From contig JAHFUR010000038.1 in NCBI GenBank assembly GCA_023264995.1, positions 1 through 41,305 on the forward strand: a stretch of 41,305 nucleotides of DNA, in the 5' to 3' direction. The notes under the pieces were generated by a model. The model was not told the origin of the DNA, made no database searches, and was given only the letters and a program-made list of their open reading frames with translations. The translations under genes and the position numbers were made by a program. The DNA comes from Acidimicrobiia bacterium (lineage in GTDB: Bacteria > Actinomycetota > Acidimicrobiia > Acidimicrobiales > AC-14). Positions 1 to 10,068 of this stretch are shown piece by piece (position 1 is the first letter of the stretch; the number at the start of each line of letters is the position of its first letter).

Positions 1-651
1 CAGCCGGCGTGGGCTCCTTTCGACACCGGCTCCACGCCGGCCGTCGGGCCGGCGCCCACCGCCGAGCCGACGGTCGCGCTCCCTCCGGTGCCGGCCGAGG
101 AGCTGTCGTTCTGGGACCTCTTCCCGGAGGATCTGCCCCCGGCTCGGCCCGCTTCGTTCCCGGCCGAGGACCTCGTCGCCGGCGCCCCGGTCGCCCTGCC
201 CGACGGGCCGGCGAACGCGCCCGAGCGCCACGCCCCGCCCGAGCCCGGGCTCGACGCCGCCCTCGATGCCGTCCTCGACCTGCCGACGGCCCGGCCGCCG
301 CGGCCCCCGGAGGCAGAGATCGTCATCGCCGAGCTCCTCGACGGGCCAGTGCCGACGGGCTCCCGAGCCTCGGCCGACACCCAATGGGCCCGGCCGGGGT
401 CGGCAAACGACGACCTGGTCATCGACGACCTCCTGTCCGACGATGCCCGGTCGGCGGCGCTCGCCCGTCGTGAGGCGCCGGACAGCGACGACGAGGACGA
501 CGACGAGGACGACGCGCCAGCCCCCACCGGCACCGCCGGCGTCGACGGGCCGAAACCGACCCGCGACGAGCAGGCCCGCATAGCCGCCGACCGGGCCCGC
601 CGGCGCCGGTCGCGGCGCAGTGGGCGGGGCCGTCCGTCAGGATCCGGTTGA
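1..651 (+). CDS. C-terminal part of an unidentified disordered protein (5' end outside window)
   Basis: The frame is open from base 1, so the gene begins upstream of the window; the stop is TGA at 649-651. About 216 residues are visible. They are rich in Pro, Ala, Asp and Glu, with no hydrophobic segment and no fold I recognise. Short acidic repeated phrases such as 'FPAEDL', 'IAELLDGP' and 'VIDDLLSDD' recur. Near the end an almost purely acidic block (DSDDEDDDEDD) is followed by a strongly basic tail rich in Arg. This opposite-charge arrangement suggests an intrinsically disordered C-terminal tail of a larger protein, possibly one that binds nucleic acid or another protein. Codon usage and third-position GC fit a real coding frame. 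The product cannot be named from this fragment. Confidence 0.55.
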   Translation, partial: QPAWAPFDTGSTPAVGPAPTAEPTVALPPVPAEELSFWDLFPEDLPPARPASFPAEDLVAGAPVALPDGPANAPERHAPPEPGLDAALDAVLDLPTARPPRPPEAEIVIAELLDGPVPTGSRASADTQWARPGSANDDLVIDDLLSDDARSAALARREAPDSDDEDDDEDDAPAPTGTAGVDGPKPTRDEQARIAADRARRRRSRRSGRGRPSGSG

Positions 652-678
652 ACCTGGGAATGCCGGGGCCCGGTCAAG

Positions 679-699
679 GTTGAGTAGGTTGATATCAAC
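679..699 (+). promoter_or_regulatory. Palindromic operator upstream of clpB, HspR-box-like
   Basis: Bases 688-699 form a perfect 12-bp palindrome, GTTGATATCAAC, 28 bases before the clpB start. GTTGA occurs again at 679-683, nine bases earlier. TTGAGT (680-685), a 7-base gap and TATCAA (693-698) partly match the actinobacterial HAIR box for the heat-shock repressor HspR (CTTGAGT-N7-ACTCAAG): the left half matches fully and the right half 4 of 6. HspR control of clpB is known in Streptomyces and mycobacteria. That this site works that way is inference. Confidence 0.5.
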
Positions 700-726
700 T
701 TTCCTGCTGTGAGGTAGCCAAAGCCC

Positions 727-3207
727 ATGCCCCTCGACCCGAACCGCTGGACCCAGAAGACCCAGGACGCCGTGGCCGACGCCCTCGACCTGGCCCGGGC
801 CCGCAGCCACGCCGAGGTCACCCCCGAGCACCTCCTCGCCGCCCTGCTGGCCCAGGAGGACGGGGTGGTGCTGCCGTCGCTCACCAAGGCCGGCGTGCCC
901 GCCGCCGCCCTGCGGAGCCGCAACGAGGCCGCCCTGGCCAAGCTGGCCCAGGCCTACGGCGGCGGCGAGCCCCGGATGTCGCGAGAGACCCGTGAGGTCA
1001 TGGATGCCGCCGACGGCGAACGGGCCCAGTTCGGCGACGAGTACCTGTCGACCGAGCACATCCTCCTGGCCCTCACCGACCTGGTGGGCGTCTCCCGAGA
1101 GGAGCTGCTGGGCGTCCTGCGCGACGTACGGGGCAGCCACCGCGTCACCACCCAGAACCCCGAGGACACCTACCAGGCCCTGGCCCGCTACGGCCGCGAC
1201 CTCACCGACGCGGCCAAGGCCGGCAAGCTCGACCCCGTCATCGGCCGCGACGAGGAGATCCGCCGGGTCATCCAGGTCCTCAGCCGGCGGACGAAGAACA
1301 ACCCGGTCCTCATCGGCGAGCCCGGCGTGGGCAAGACGGCCATCGTCGAGGGCCTGGCCCGGCGCGTCGCCGAGGGCGACGTCCCCGAGTCGCTCAAGGA
1401 GCGCCGCATCGTCGCCCTCGACCTGGGCTCGATGGTGGCCGGCGCCAAGTACCGGGGCGAGTTCGAGGAGCGGCTGAAGGCCGTGCTCAAGGAGATCGCC
1501 GACTCCGAGGGCCAGGTCATCACCTTCCTCGACGAGCTGCACACCGTGGTCGGCGCCGGCGCGGCCGAGGGGGCCATGGACGCCTCCAACATGCTCAAGC
1601 CCATGCTGGCCCGGGGCGAGCTGCGCATGATCGGGGCCACCACCCTCGACGAGTACCGCAAGCACATCGAGAAGGACGCGGCCCTGGAGCGCCGGTTCGC
1701 CCCGGTGATGGTGGGCGAGCCGTCGGTGGAGGACAGCATCGCCATCCTGCGGGGCCTGAAGGAGCGCTACGAGGTCCACCACGGCGTCCGCATCCAGGAC
1801 GCCGCCCTGGTGGCCGCCGGCGTGCTGTCCGACCGCTACATCACCGGCCGCTTCCTTCCCGACAAGGCCATCGACCTGATCGACGAGGCGGCCAGCAGGC
1901 TGCGCATCGAGATCGACTCCATGCCGACCGAGATCGACGTGGTCGAGCGCCGCATGCGCCAGCTGGAGATCGAGCACGTGGCCCTGCAGAAGGAGACCGA
2001 CGCGGCCAGCCGCGAGCGCCTGGCCGCCATCGACGCCGAGCTGGCCGACCTGCGGGAGCGCTCCGACGGCATGAAGGCCCACTGGAACCTCGAGCGCGAG
2101 GCCATCGCCCGCATCCGGGGGTTCAAGGAGGAGCTGGAGACGGTGCGCGAGCAGGTCGAGCGCGAGGTCGACCTTGAGGCCGCGGCCCGGCTGCGCTACG
2201 GCCGCATCCCCGAGCTGGAGGCCGAGCTCGACGCCGCGTCCTCCGCTCTGGCCGAGCTGCAGGCCAGCCGGCGCATGCTCAAGGAGGAGGTCGACGCCGA
2301 GGACGTGGCCGAGGTGGTCAGCCGCTGGACGGGCATCCCCGTGTCCAAGCTGATGGAGGGCGAGGTGGCCAAGCTCGTCCGCATGGAGGAGGTCCTCCAC
2401 GAGCGGGTCATCGGCCAGGACGAGGCTGTGTCGGCCGTCGCCAACGCCATCCGTCGCTCCCGCAGCGGCCTCTCCGACCCGAACCGCCCGATCGGCTCAT
2501 TCCTCTTCCTCGGCCCCACCGGCGTGGGCAAGACCGAGCTGGCCCGGTCGGTCGCCGACTTCCTGTTCGACGACGAGCGGGCCACGGTCCGCATCGACAT
2601 GAGCGAGTACCAGGAGAAGCACACCGTCTCCCGGCTCATCGGCGCGCCCCCCGGGTACGTCGGTTACGACGAGGGCGGCCAGCTCACCGAAGCCGTCCGC
2701 CGGCGCCCGTACGCCGTGGTGCTCCTCGACGAGATCGAGAAGGCCCACGCCGAGGTCTTCAACGTGTTGCTCCAGCTCCTCGACGACGGTCGGTTGACGG
2801 ATGGCCAGGGCCGCACGGTCAACTTCAGCAACGTCGTGCTCATCATGACGTCGAACCTGGCCGGCGACCCGGCCGGCTTCTTCCGGCCCGAGTTCCTCAA
2901 CCGGATCGACGAGATCGTGCGCTTCCGGTCGCTGACCGAGGCCGACATCGAACGCATCGTCCACATCCAGCTCCGCCACCTGTCCGCCCGCCTGGCCGCC
3001 CGCCGGCTCGGCCTCGACGTCAGCGACGACGCCGCCGCCTGGCTGGCCCGGACCGGCTACGACCCCACATACGGCGCCCGGCCCCTCAAGCGGGTCATCC
3101 AGCGCCGGATCGCCGACCCGCTGGCCCTCGCGTTGCTCGAAGGCCGCTACACCGAAGGCGACACCGTGCGGGTCGACGTCGCCGGCGACGAGCTGGCGCT
3201 CAAGTAG
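727..3207 (+). CDS. clpB: ATP-dependent disaggregase ClpB
   Basis: ClpB/Hsp104 hexameric AAA+ chaperone, which works with DnaK to pull polypeptides out of aggregates in the cytoplasm. At 826 residues it is slightly short for the family (about 850-870). The Clp N domain covers roughly residues 1-145. NBD1 has Walker A GEPGVGKT near residue 197 and Walker B 'TFLDELH'. A coiled-coil middle domain rich in Glu, Arg and Leu lies around 400-520. NBD2 has Walker A GPTGVGKT near 596, Walker B '[11 protein letters not shown]' and the sensor region '[12 protein letters not shown]' near 718. The stretch between 'IMTSNL' and 'FRPEF' is only about seven residues, shorter than in the homologues I know. The ATG at 727 follows GAGGT at 711-715. 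The upstream palindrome points to heat-shock control. It is probably monocistronic, ending at a C20 run and a hairpin. Confidence 0.97.
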   Translation: MPLDPNRWTQKTQDAVADALDLARARSHAEVTPEHLLAALLAQEDGVVLPSLTKAGVPAAALRSRNEAALAKLAQAYGGGEPRMSRETREVMDAADGERAQFGDEYLSTEHILLALTDLVGVSREELLGVLRDVRGSHRVTTQNPEDTYQALARYGRDLTDAAKAGKLDPVIGRDEEIRRVIQVLSRRTKNNPVLIGEPGVGKTAIVEGLARRVAEGDVPESLKERRIVALDLGSMVAGAKYRGEFEERLKAVLKEIADSEGQVITFLDELHTVVGAGAAEGAMDASNMLKPMLARGELRMIGATTLDEYRKHIEKDAALERRFAPVMVGEPSVEDSIAILRGLKERYEVHHGVRIQDAALVAAGVLSDRYITGRFLPDKAIDLIDEAASRLRIEIDSMPTEIDVVERRMRQLEIEHVALQKETDAASRERLAAIDAELADLRERSDGMKAHWNLEREAIARIRGFKEELETVREQVEREVDLEAAARLRYGRIPELEAELDAASSALAELQASRRMLKEEVDAEDVAEVVSRWTGIPVSKLMEGEVAKLVRMEEVLHERVIGQDEAVSAVANAIRRSRSGLSDPNRPIGSFLFLGPTGVGKTELARSVADFLFDDERATVRIDMSEYQEKHTVSRLIGAPPGYVGYDEGGQLTEAVRRRPYAVVLLDEIEKAHAEVFNVLLQLLDDGRLTDGQGRTVNFSNVVLIMTSNLAGDPAGFFRPEFLNRIDEIVRFRSLTEADIERIVHIQLRHLSARLAARRLGLDVSDDAAAWLARTGYDPTYGARPLKRVIQRRIADPLALALLEGRYTEGDTVRVDVAGDELALK

Positions 3208-3227
3208 CCCCCCCCCCCCCCCCCCCC
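3208..3227. repeat. Homopolymer run of 20 cytosines
   Basis: Twenty consecutive C directly follow the clpB stop codon. On the minus strand this is G20, 8 to 28 bases beyond copy 1 of the palindromic repeat and downstream of the exporter operon. Such a run is prone to slippage and could form a G-quadruplex. It could also be a sequencing or assembly length error. Confidence 0.9.
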
Positions 3228-3278
3228 GGAACTGGTGACAGATCCGCCGGTCCTGACCCCCCGATCCGTCACCGGTTC
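3228..3278. repeat. 51-bp palindromic repeat, copy 1 (REP-like; also a bidirectional hairpin between convergent genes)
   Basis: Arms 3229-3244 and 3263-3278 are 16 bases each and pair with two mismatches, enclosing an 18-base loop. The element lies between the convergent clpB (stop 3207) and the ABC permease (stop 3287), so it can act as a transcription terminator for either strand. It lacks a U tract. It aligns without gaps to 5000-5050 at 38 of 51 positions, loop included, so the two copies appear related by descent and are not just similar hairpins. Confidence 0.75.
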
Positions 3279-3286
3279 GGGTTGGG

Positions 3287-4083
3287 TCACCGCAGGTCGC
3301 GGCGCACAAAGGCGCCGGCGCCGGCGGCGAAGATGACGGCCGAAAGGACGAGGGGGACGACGATGGCGTCGGGGGCCACGCCCTGGGCCAGCATGTTGCG
3401 GCCCAGGTACCAGTGCCAGGGGACGGCGAACCGCACCGGGCGGAGGGCGTCGCTCAAGCTGAGGAGGCCTTGCAGCAGGTACCCGGTGATGGCGACGATG
3501 CTGGCGGCGGAGAGCGCCCAGGCCCGCCGGCCGGTGGCCGCGCCGACGGTGAACGCCAGCGTGGCGTGGAGGAGGGCGATCCCGAAGGTGGCGACCACCG
3601 CCCCGGCCAGGCCGGTCATCGACACCCCGTCGAGGGCGCCGAACGGCAGGGCCAGGACCACCAGGGAGACGGCGAGGACGGCCGTGAGCACGCCGAGCAT
3701 GGCCACCAGGGCCAGGTAGCGCTCGACCACCACCGAGCGGCGGGTGACCGGGTTGGCCAGTAGCAGCTCCAAGGTCCCGTCCTGCTCGCTGCCGGCGATG
3801 GCCCGAGCGCCGAGGCCGATACCGAACACGAGCAGGAGGAGGGGGAGCAGGCTGCCGAAGAGCCGGCCCTGGAGGTAGCCCGGGGCCGAGCTCAACGGGA
3901 TGGCCTTGTCGATCCCGAACATCGACCGCAAGGCCTCGGGCATCTGGTCGACGACGTCGTTGAGCGACGTCTCGCCCTTGAGCGACGGGAACAGGGCGAC
4001 AGTGAACAGCACCAGCCCGACGATCCCGACCGACCACCAGAGCAACGAACGCCGGCGGTCGCGCAGCAGGCGGGCGGCGATGA

Positions 4084-4087
<4 letters not shown>
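3287..4087 (-). CDS. ABC-2 type exporter permease
   Basis: Membrane subunit of an ABC-2 family exporter, 266 residues with about six hydrophobic segments. The first follows a basic start, 'RLLRDRRRSLLWW'. After a periplasmic-type loop (about 35-70), helices come at about 75-95, 120-150, 160-185, 195-215 and 235-255. The motif 'GSEQDGTLELLLANPVTRR' at about 100-118 is the typical cytoplasmic loop of ABC-2 permeases that contacts the ATPase. The ATG at 4087 overlaps the ATPase stop by four bases (ATGA), so the two genes are co-translated. The substrate cannot be deduced; relatives export drugs, antibiotics or lipids. The gene stops 8 bases from repeat copy 1. Confidence 0.88.
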
Positions 4088-4974
<887 letters not shown>

Positions 4975-4999
4975 CGGCCCATCATGGCCGCCTCGCCGG

Positions 5000-5050
5000 C
5001 CAACCGGTGACACGGACGCCGGCCTGGGCCCCCAGATCCGTCACCGGTCC
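5000..5050. repeat. 51-bp palindromic repeat, copy 2
   Basis: Same element as 3228-3278, in the same orientation and without gaps. The right 16 bases (5035-5050) differ from copy 1 at one position; most differences fall in the left arm and loop. The arms ACCGGTGAC and GTCACCGGT still pair. It lies between the divergent ABC ATPase (start 4974) and helicase (start 5080), so its job here cannot be only termination. Confidence 0.75.
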
Positions 5051-5079
5051 GGTGGATGCCGAGTGAGAGGCTGGCCCCC

Positions 5080-6957
5080 GTGACCACCCGCCGCTCCGCC
5101 GCCGACCGGGCCGAGCGGCTGCTGGAGAAGGTGACCGCCGGGCTCCCCGAGCGCGAGGCTCGGCCCCAACAGGTCGAGATGGCCCGGGCCGTGGCCGAGG
5201 CCGTGGCCGGCGGGCGCCCGCTCGTGGTCCGAGCCGGCACCGGCGTCGGAAAGAGCCTGGCCTACCTGTGCGGCGTCGTCCCCAGCCTGCGGGCCGGCGG
5301 GACAAGGCTGGTGGTGGCGACGGCCACCAAGGCGCTCCAGGACCAGTTGGCCGGGAAGGACCTGCCCGCCGTCGCCGAGGTGGAGAAGGACCTGACCTGG
5401 GCCATCCTGAAGGGGCGGAGCAACTACCTGTGCCGGCAGGCGGCGGCGGAAGCCTCGCGTGAGGCCGACATGCCCACGCTGGCCCTCGGCCTCGACCGGA
5501 CGGGCATCGGCGCCGAGGTCACCAAGCTGCTGGCGTGGGCCAAGACCACCCAGACGGGCGACCGGGCCGAGCTGGACTTCGAGCCCCGCCCGGCGGCCTG
5601 GTCGTCGGTCAGCGTCGGCTCCGAGGAGTGCCCGGGCGCCCAGGCCTGCCCGAGCGGGCCTGTCTGCCTGGCCGAGGCGGCCTACGAGCGGGCGAGAGAG
5701 GCCGACGTGGTGGTGGTCAACCTCCACCTGCTCGGCGCCCACGTGGCCTCCGGCGGGTTCATCCTTCCCGAGCACGACGTGGTGGTGGTCGACGAGGCCC
5801 ACGAGACCGAGGACGTGCTGTCGGCCTCGCTCGGCGTGACCCTGAACCCGGGCCGGGTGGCCGCCGTGGCCCGCCTCGTGCCGGGCAGCGCCCTGGTGCG
5901 CCACCGCGACGCCCTGGACCGCGCCCTCACCCCTGTCATCGGCCGGCGCCTGGCCGCCGGCGCCAAGGGTGAGCCGACGGTGGCCGCCGCCCTCGGGGAC
6001 CTGGCCCAGGTGGTGCGGGAGGAGCGGGGCGGGCTCCGGGTCGCCCCCGATGGTGAGGACGCCGACGCCAAGGCCCGCCGGGAGCGGGCGGCCAAGGCCC
6101 TCGACTCGCTGGCGGCCGACATCGACACGGTCCTCGGTGCGGCCGACGACTTCGTGACCTGGGTGGAGTCCTCCGGCGCCTCGGCCGTCCCGTCGCTGCG
6201 GGTGGCGCCGGTGGACGTGGGCGAGGAGCTGGCCAGCGTGTTGTGGTCGTCGGCCACCCCGATCCTCACCTCGGCGACCATCCCCCCCGGCATCTCGGTT
6301 CGCCTCGGGCTGGCCGACCGGGCGGTGGAGCTCGACGTCGGCAGCCCGTTCGACTACCGCACCCAGTCGCTCCTGTACGTGCCCAGGCTCAGCGACGTCC
6401 GCCACCCGAAGCACGAGGCCGAGGCCCACGCCGAGCTCGAGTTCCTCATCCGGGCCGCCGGGGGGCGGACGCTCGCTCTGTTCACCTCGTGGCGGGCCAT
6501 GCGCGCCGCCCGCGCCGCCATGGAGGCCGCCGTCGCCTTCACCGTCCTCGGCCAGGACGACCTGCCCAAGCCGGCGCTCATCGAGGCGTTCCGCACCGAC
6601 GAGACGTCGTGCCTGTTCGCCACCATGGGCTTCTGGCAGGGGGTCGACGTGCCCGGCGACGCCTGCTCGCTGGTGGTGATCGACCGGCTCCCGTTCGCCC
6701 GCCCCGACGACCCGGTGGCCGAGGCCCGGCGGGAGCGGGCCGGGCCGGCGGCGTTCTCGATCGTCGACGTGCCCCAGGCCGCCGTGCGCCTGGCCCAGGG
6801 CGCCGGCCGCCTCATCCGCACCGCCACCGACCGGGGCGTGGTGGCCGTCCTCGACCCCCGCCTGGCCGAGGCCGCCTACCGCCCCGCCATCCTCGCCGCC
6901 CTCCCACCGATGCGCCGCACCCGAGACCGGGCCGACGTCACAACCTTCTTCGGGTAA
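5080..6957 (+). CDS. DinG/XPD-type ATP-dependent DNA helicase with Fe-S cluster
   Basis: Superfamily 2 5'-3' DNA helicase of the DinG/XPD branch, which unwinds forks, D-loops or R-loops during repair. Motif I is 'AGTGVGKS', motif Ia 'VVATATKALQDQL' and the DEAH box 'VVVDEAHETED'. C-terminal motifs are 'TMGFWQGVDVPG' and 'QGAGRLIRT' (motif VI). Four cysteines lie between motifs Ia and II: one in 'NYLC', then 'ECPGAQACPSGPVC'. This is the 4Fe-4S cluster pattern of the family. Length is 625 residues, normal for actinobacterial DinG. I chose GTG at 5080 because GAGAGG at 5065-5070 gives a well-spaced ribosome site; the ATG at 5056 has none and lies just beside the palindromic repeat. It is the only gene of its strand locally, so it is likely monocistronic. 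Confidence 0.92.
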   Translation: MTTRRSAADRAERLLEKVTAGLPEREARPQQVEMARAVAEAVAGGRPLVVRAGTGVGKSLAYLCGVVPSLRAGGTRLVVATATKALQDQLAGKDLPAVAEVEKDLTWAILKGRSNYLCRQAAAEASREADMPTLALGLDRTGIGAEVTKLLAWAKTTQTGDRAELDFEPRPAAWSSVSVGSEECPGAQACPSGPVCLAEAAYERAREADVVVVNLHLLGAHVASGGFILPEHDVVVVDEAHETEDVLSASLGVTLNPGRVAAVARLVPGSALVRHRDALDRALTPVIGRRLAAGAKGEPTVAAALGDLAQVVREERGGLRVAPDGEDADAKARRERAAKALDSLAADIDTVLGAADDFVTWVESSGASAVPSLRVAPVDVGEELASVLWSSATPILTSATIPPGISVRLGLADRAVELDVGSPFDYRTQSLLYVPRLSDVRHPKHEAEAHAELEFLIRAAGGRTLALFTSWRAMRAARAAMEAAVAFTVLGQDDLPKPALIEAFRTDETSCLFATMGFWQGVDVPGDACSLVVIDRLPFARPDDPVAEARRERAGPAAFSIVDVPQAAVRLAQGAGRLIRTATDRGVVAVLDPRLAEAAYRPAILAALPPMRRTRDRADVTTFFG

Positions 6958-6980
6958 AGGGCGGGCGCGGGTCCGAGGGC

Positions 6981-7298
6981 TTACGAGAACATCACAAAGA
7001 TTGCGAGCGAGCTTAGGGCGAGCAGGAACAACACCACGCTCAGGTCTACCCAGAAGGTCGTGTGCTTGAAAATGCCGGCCAGCGCGCAGAGCCCTCCGAC
7101 GCTGCAGTAGATGGAGAGAAGAAGAAAGACGATCGCGCTCTCGGCGACACCCCTCGGCCCGCTCCCGGCAGCCATGTCCTTCACGAAAGCCACACCAAAC
7201 GTGAGCAATACAGCATCAACTGTCAAGAGCTGCTTGAGCAGGTCCCCCTTCACCTTCTGCACGTTGCTCACGCACTCGTCATCCCATGACAGCACCAA
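6981..7298 (-). CDS. Small membrane protein of unknown function
   Basis: About 105 residues. Three hydrophobic segments are visible, at about 24-42, 52-75 and 83-104, after a polar N-terminus (about 1-20) containing 'VQKVKGDLLKQ'. I recognise no family. Base composition of 6960-7450 is clearly less GC-rich than the neighbours, and third positions are much less biased, so this may be a recent arrival or a fast-evolving accessory gene. The start is uncertain: TTG at 7298, GTG at 7295 and GTG at 7271 are all in frame and none has a strong ribosome site. It is convergent with the helicase, 23 bases apart. The steady hydrophobic pattern over the whole length makes a chance reading frame unlikely. 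Confidence 0.6.
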   Translation of the reverse strand: MVLSWDDECVSNVQKVKGDLLKQLLTVDAVLLTFGVAFVKDMAAGSGPRGVAESAIVFLLLSIYCSVGGLCALAGIFKHTTFWVDLSVVLFLLALSSLAIFVMFS

Positions 7299-7483
7299 GA
7301 CGAACCCCTTCCGCCATTTCGCACCCGGTCGGTCCCAAGCTACGACAGAGGCCGCACGCGAGGTGGGGGCGTACCGCTCTGCCGCTGCGGTGGTCGGCCC
7401 GACGAATATCAGGAGTTCTCCCGATGACCTGAAGCGCCGGCCGGTACATGCTCAACCCGACACCACGACAACGGAGGGCTGAC

Positions 7484-7888
7484 ATGGCAGACAACAGGGA
7501 GACGGTGCGGCGGATGTTCGACGAGGTCGTGAACCTCGGCCAGCTCGAGGTCATTGACGAGCTGTGGGACCCGGAGTTCGAGTCGGTGACGGCCCAGGGC
7601 ACGCTCGACCTGGCCGCCTTCAAGGGGTTCGTGGCCGCGTGGCGCGCCGGCTTCTCCGACATCCACTGCGAGGTGTCCGACGTGATCGCCGAGGGCGACC
7701 GGGTGGCGTGGTCGGTGCGGGCGACCGGCACCCACACGGGCGAGTTCATGGGCCTGGCGCCGACCGGCCGCTCGGTCGACTTCGACAGCCTGAACGTCGG
7801 CCAGTTCCGCGGCGGACGCGCCTACCGCCACAAGGTGATCATGGACATCCCCACGATGATGGCCCAGCTCGGGCAGATGCCCGGCTAG
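7484..7888 (+). CDS. SnoaL-like (NTF2-fold) ester cyclase/polyketide cyclase family protein
   Basis: A 134-residue single-domain protein of the SnoaL-like/NTF2 fold. Family hallmarks are the opening helix 'NRETVRRMFDEVVNLGQLEVIDEL', the centre 'GFSDIHCEVSDVIAEGDRVAW', and 'RATGTHTGEFMGLAPTGRSVDF', the stretch typical of SnoaL-like ester cyclases. A C-terminal beta strand follows. Members range from polyketide cyclases to proteins with no known substrate, so the reaction is open. ATG at 7484 is chosen because GGAGG at 7473-7477 is well placed; the longer reading from 7448 has no ribosome site. It is a single-gene unit, convergent with the phosphatase 10 bases away. Confidence 0.85.
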   Translation: MADNRETVRRMFDEVVNLGQLEVIDELWDPEFESVTAQGTLDLAAFKGFVAAWRAGFSDIHCEVSDVIAEGDRVAWSVRATGTHTGEFMGLAPTGRSVDFDSLNVGQFRGGRAYRHKVIMDIPTMMAQLGQMPG

Positions 7889-7898
7889 AGCGCCCAGC

Positions 7899-8507
7899 TC
7901 AGAGCGTCGGCGATTCGATCAACGAGACCAGCTCCGCCGGCGCCAGCGACCCGTCGGCGTCGCACTCGTACCAGCGGCCACCAAGATTGGGGATCCCCTG
8001 GGGCTGGAGGCCGAGGGCGCGGTCGAGGTGGCGGATCAGGGCGCCGTGGGCCACCAGCAGCACGCGGTCGCCGGCGCCGGCGACGGCGGCCGCCCGCACG
8101 AGCGCGGCCCGGGCCCGGTCGGTGAGATGGGTGCGGGTCTCCCCGCCGACGGTCGACTCGCGCCGGCCCTCGGACCATGCCGCCAGCTCGCCGGGCCACT
8201 TCGCCTCGATCTCGGCCCGCGTGAACCCCGTCCAGTCGCCGACGTCGATCTCGCGCAGGTCGGTGTCGACCTCGACGGCCAGCCCGGCGGCGGCAGCCAG
8301 GACCTCGGCCGTGCGCCGGGCCCGCTGCAGGTCCGACGACACCACTCGGGAGAAACCGAACGCCTCCACCCGCCGGGCCGCGTCGAGCGCCTGGGCCTCA
8401 CCAAGGTCGGACAACGGGGCGTCGGCGTGGCCCTGCCAGCGACCTTCGGCGTTCCACGTCGACTGGCCGTGGCGGAGGAGGAGGAGGCGTCGGGGCGGCG
8501 AGGGCAC
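7899..8507 (-). CDS. Histidine phosphatase (phosphoglycerate-mutase-like) family protein
   Basis: Cytoplasmic hydrolase of the histidine phosphatase superfamily, 202 residues. The catalytic RHG motif is in 'LLLRHGQSTWN' near the N-terminus. The second family segment is 'SSDLQRARRTAEVLA', the acid-region segment 'LREIDVGDWTGFTRAEI', and the second histidine 'VLLVAHGALIR'. This looks like the CobC/GpmB-type branch, where substrates include sugar phosphates, nucleotides and alpha-ribazole phosphate. No cobalamin genes are near, so the substrate is unknown. GTG at 8507 places the RHG motif near residue 12, normal for the family; a longer frame reaching 8780 would run into purA. It is divergent from purA with about 200 bases between. 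Confidence 0.9.
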   Translation of the reverse strand: MPSPPRRLLLLRHGQSTWNAEGRWQGHADAPLSDLGEAQALDAARRVEAFGFSRVVSSDLQRARRTAEVLAAAAGLAVEVDTDLREIDVGDWTGFTRAEIEAKWPGELAAWSEGRRESTVGGETRTHLTDRARAALVRAAAVAGAGDRVLLVAHGALIRHLDRALGLQPQGIPNLGGRWYECDADGSLAPAELVSLIESPTL

Positions 8508-8685
8508 ACCTCGAAAGGTAGGGGATGGCGAGGCCGGACCGAGCGCCCTGGCGGGGTGGGGCCCAGTACCTGACGGCCTCACCATCTCCCTGTTGCGGCT
8601 TGGCGGGGTGCCGCACTCTCTTTGTCGGCAGCGAACTCCGAACCTTGAGGACAAACCGGGAGGTACACTGCTCAGACCGCCGTAG

Positions 8686-10065
<1,380 letters not shown>

Positions 10066-10068
10066 GCG

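Noticed and set aside
637-2400. 587-codon open frame on the minus strand opposite clpB
   Set aside because: It mirrors the third-position GC bias of clpB; its product is Gly/Leu/His-rich without any domain, and clpB motifs fix the real strand.
8644-8676. TTGAGG and TACACT upstream of purA as a promoter
   Set aside because: The spacer is only 13 bases, too short for a standard sigma-70-type promoter.
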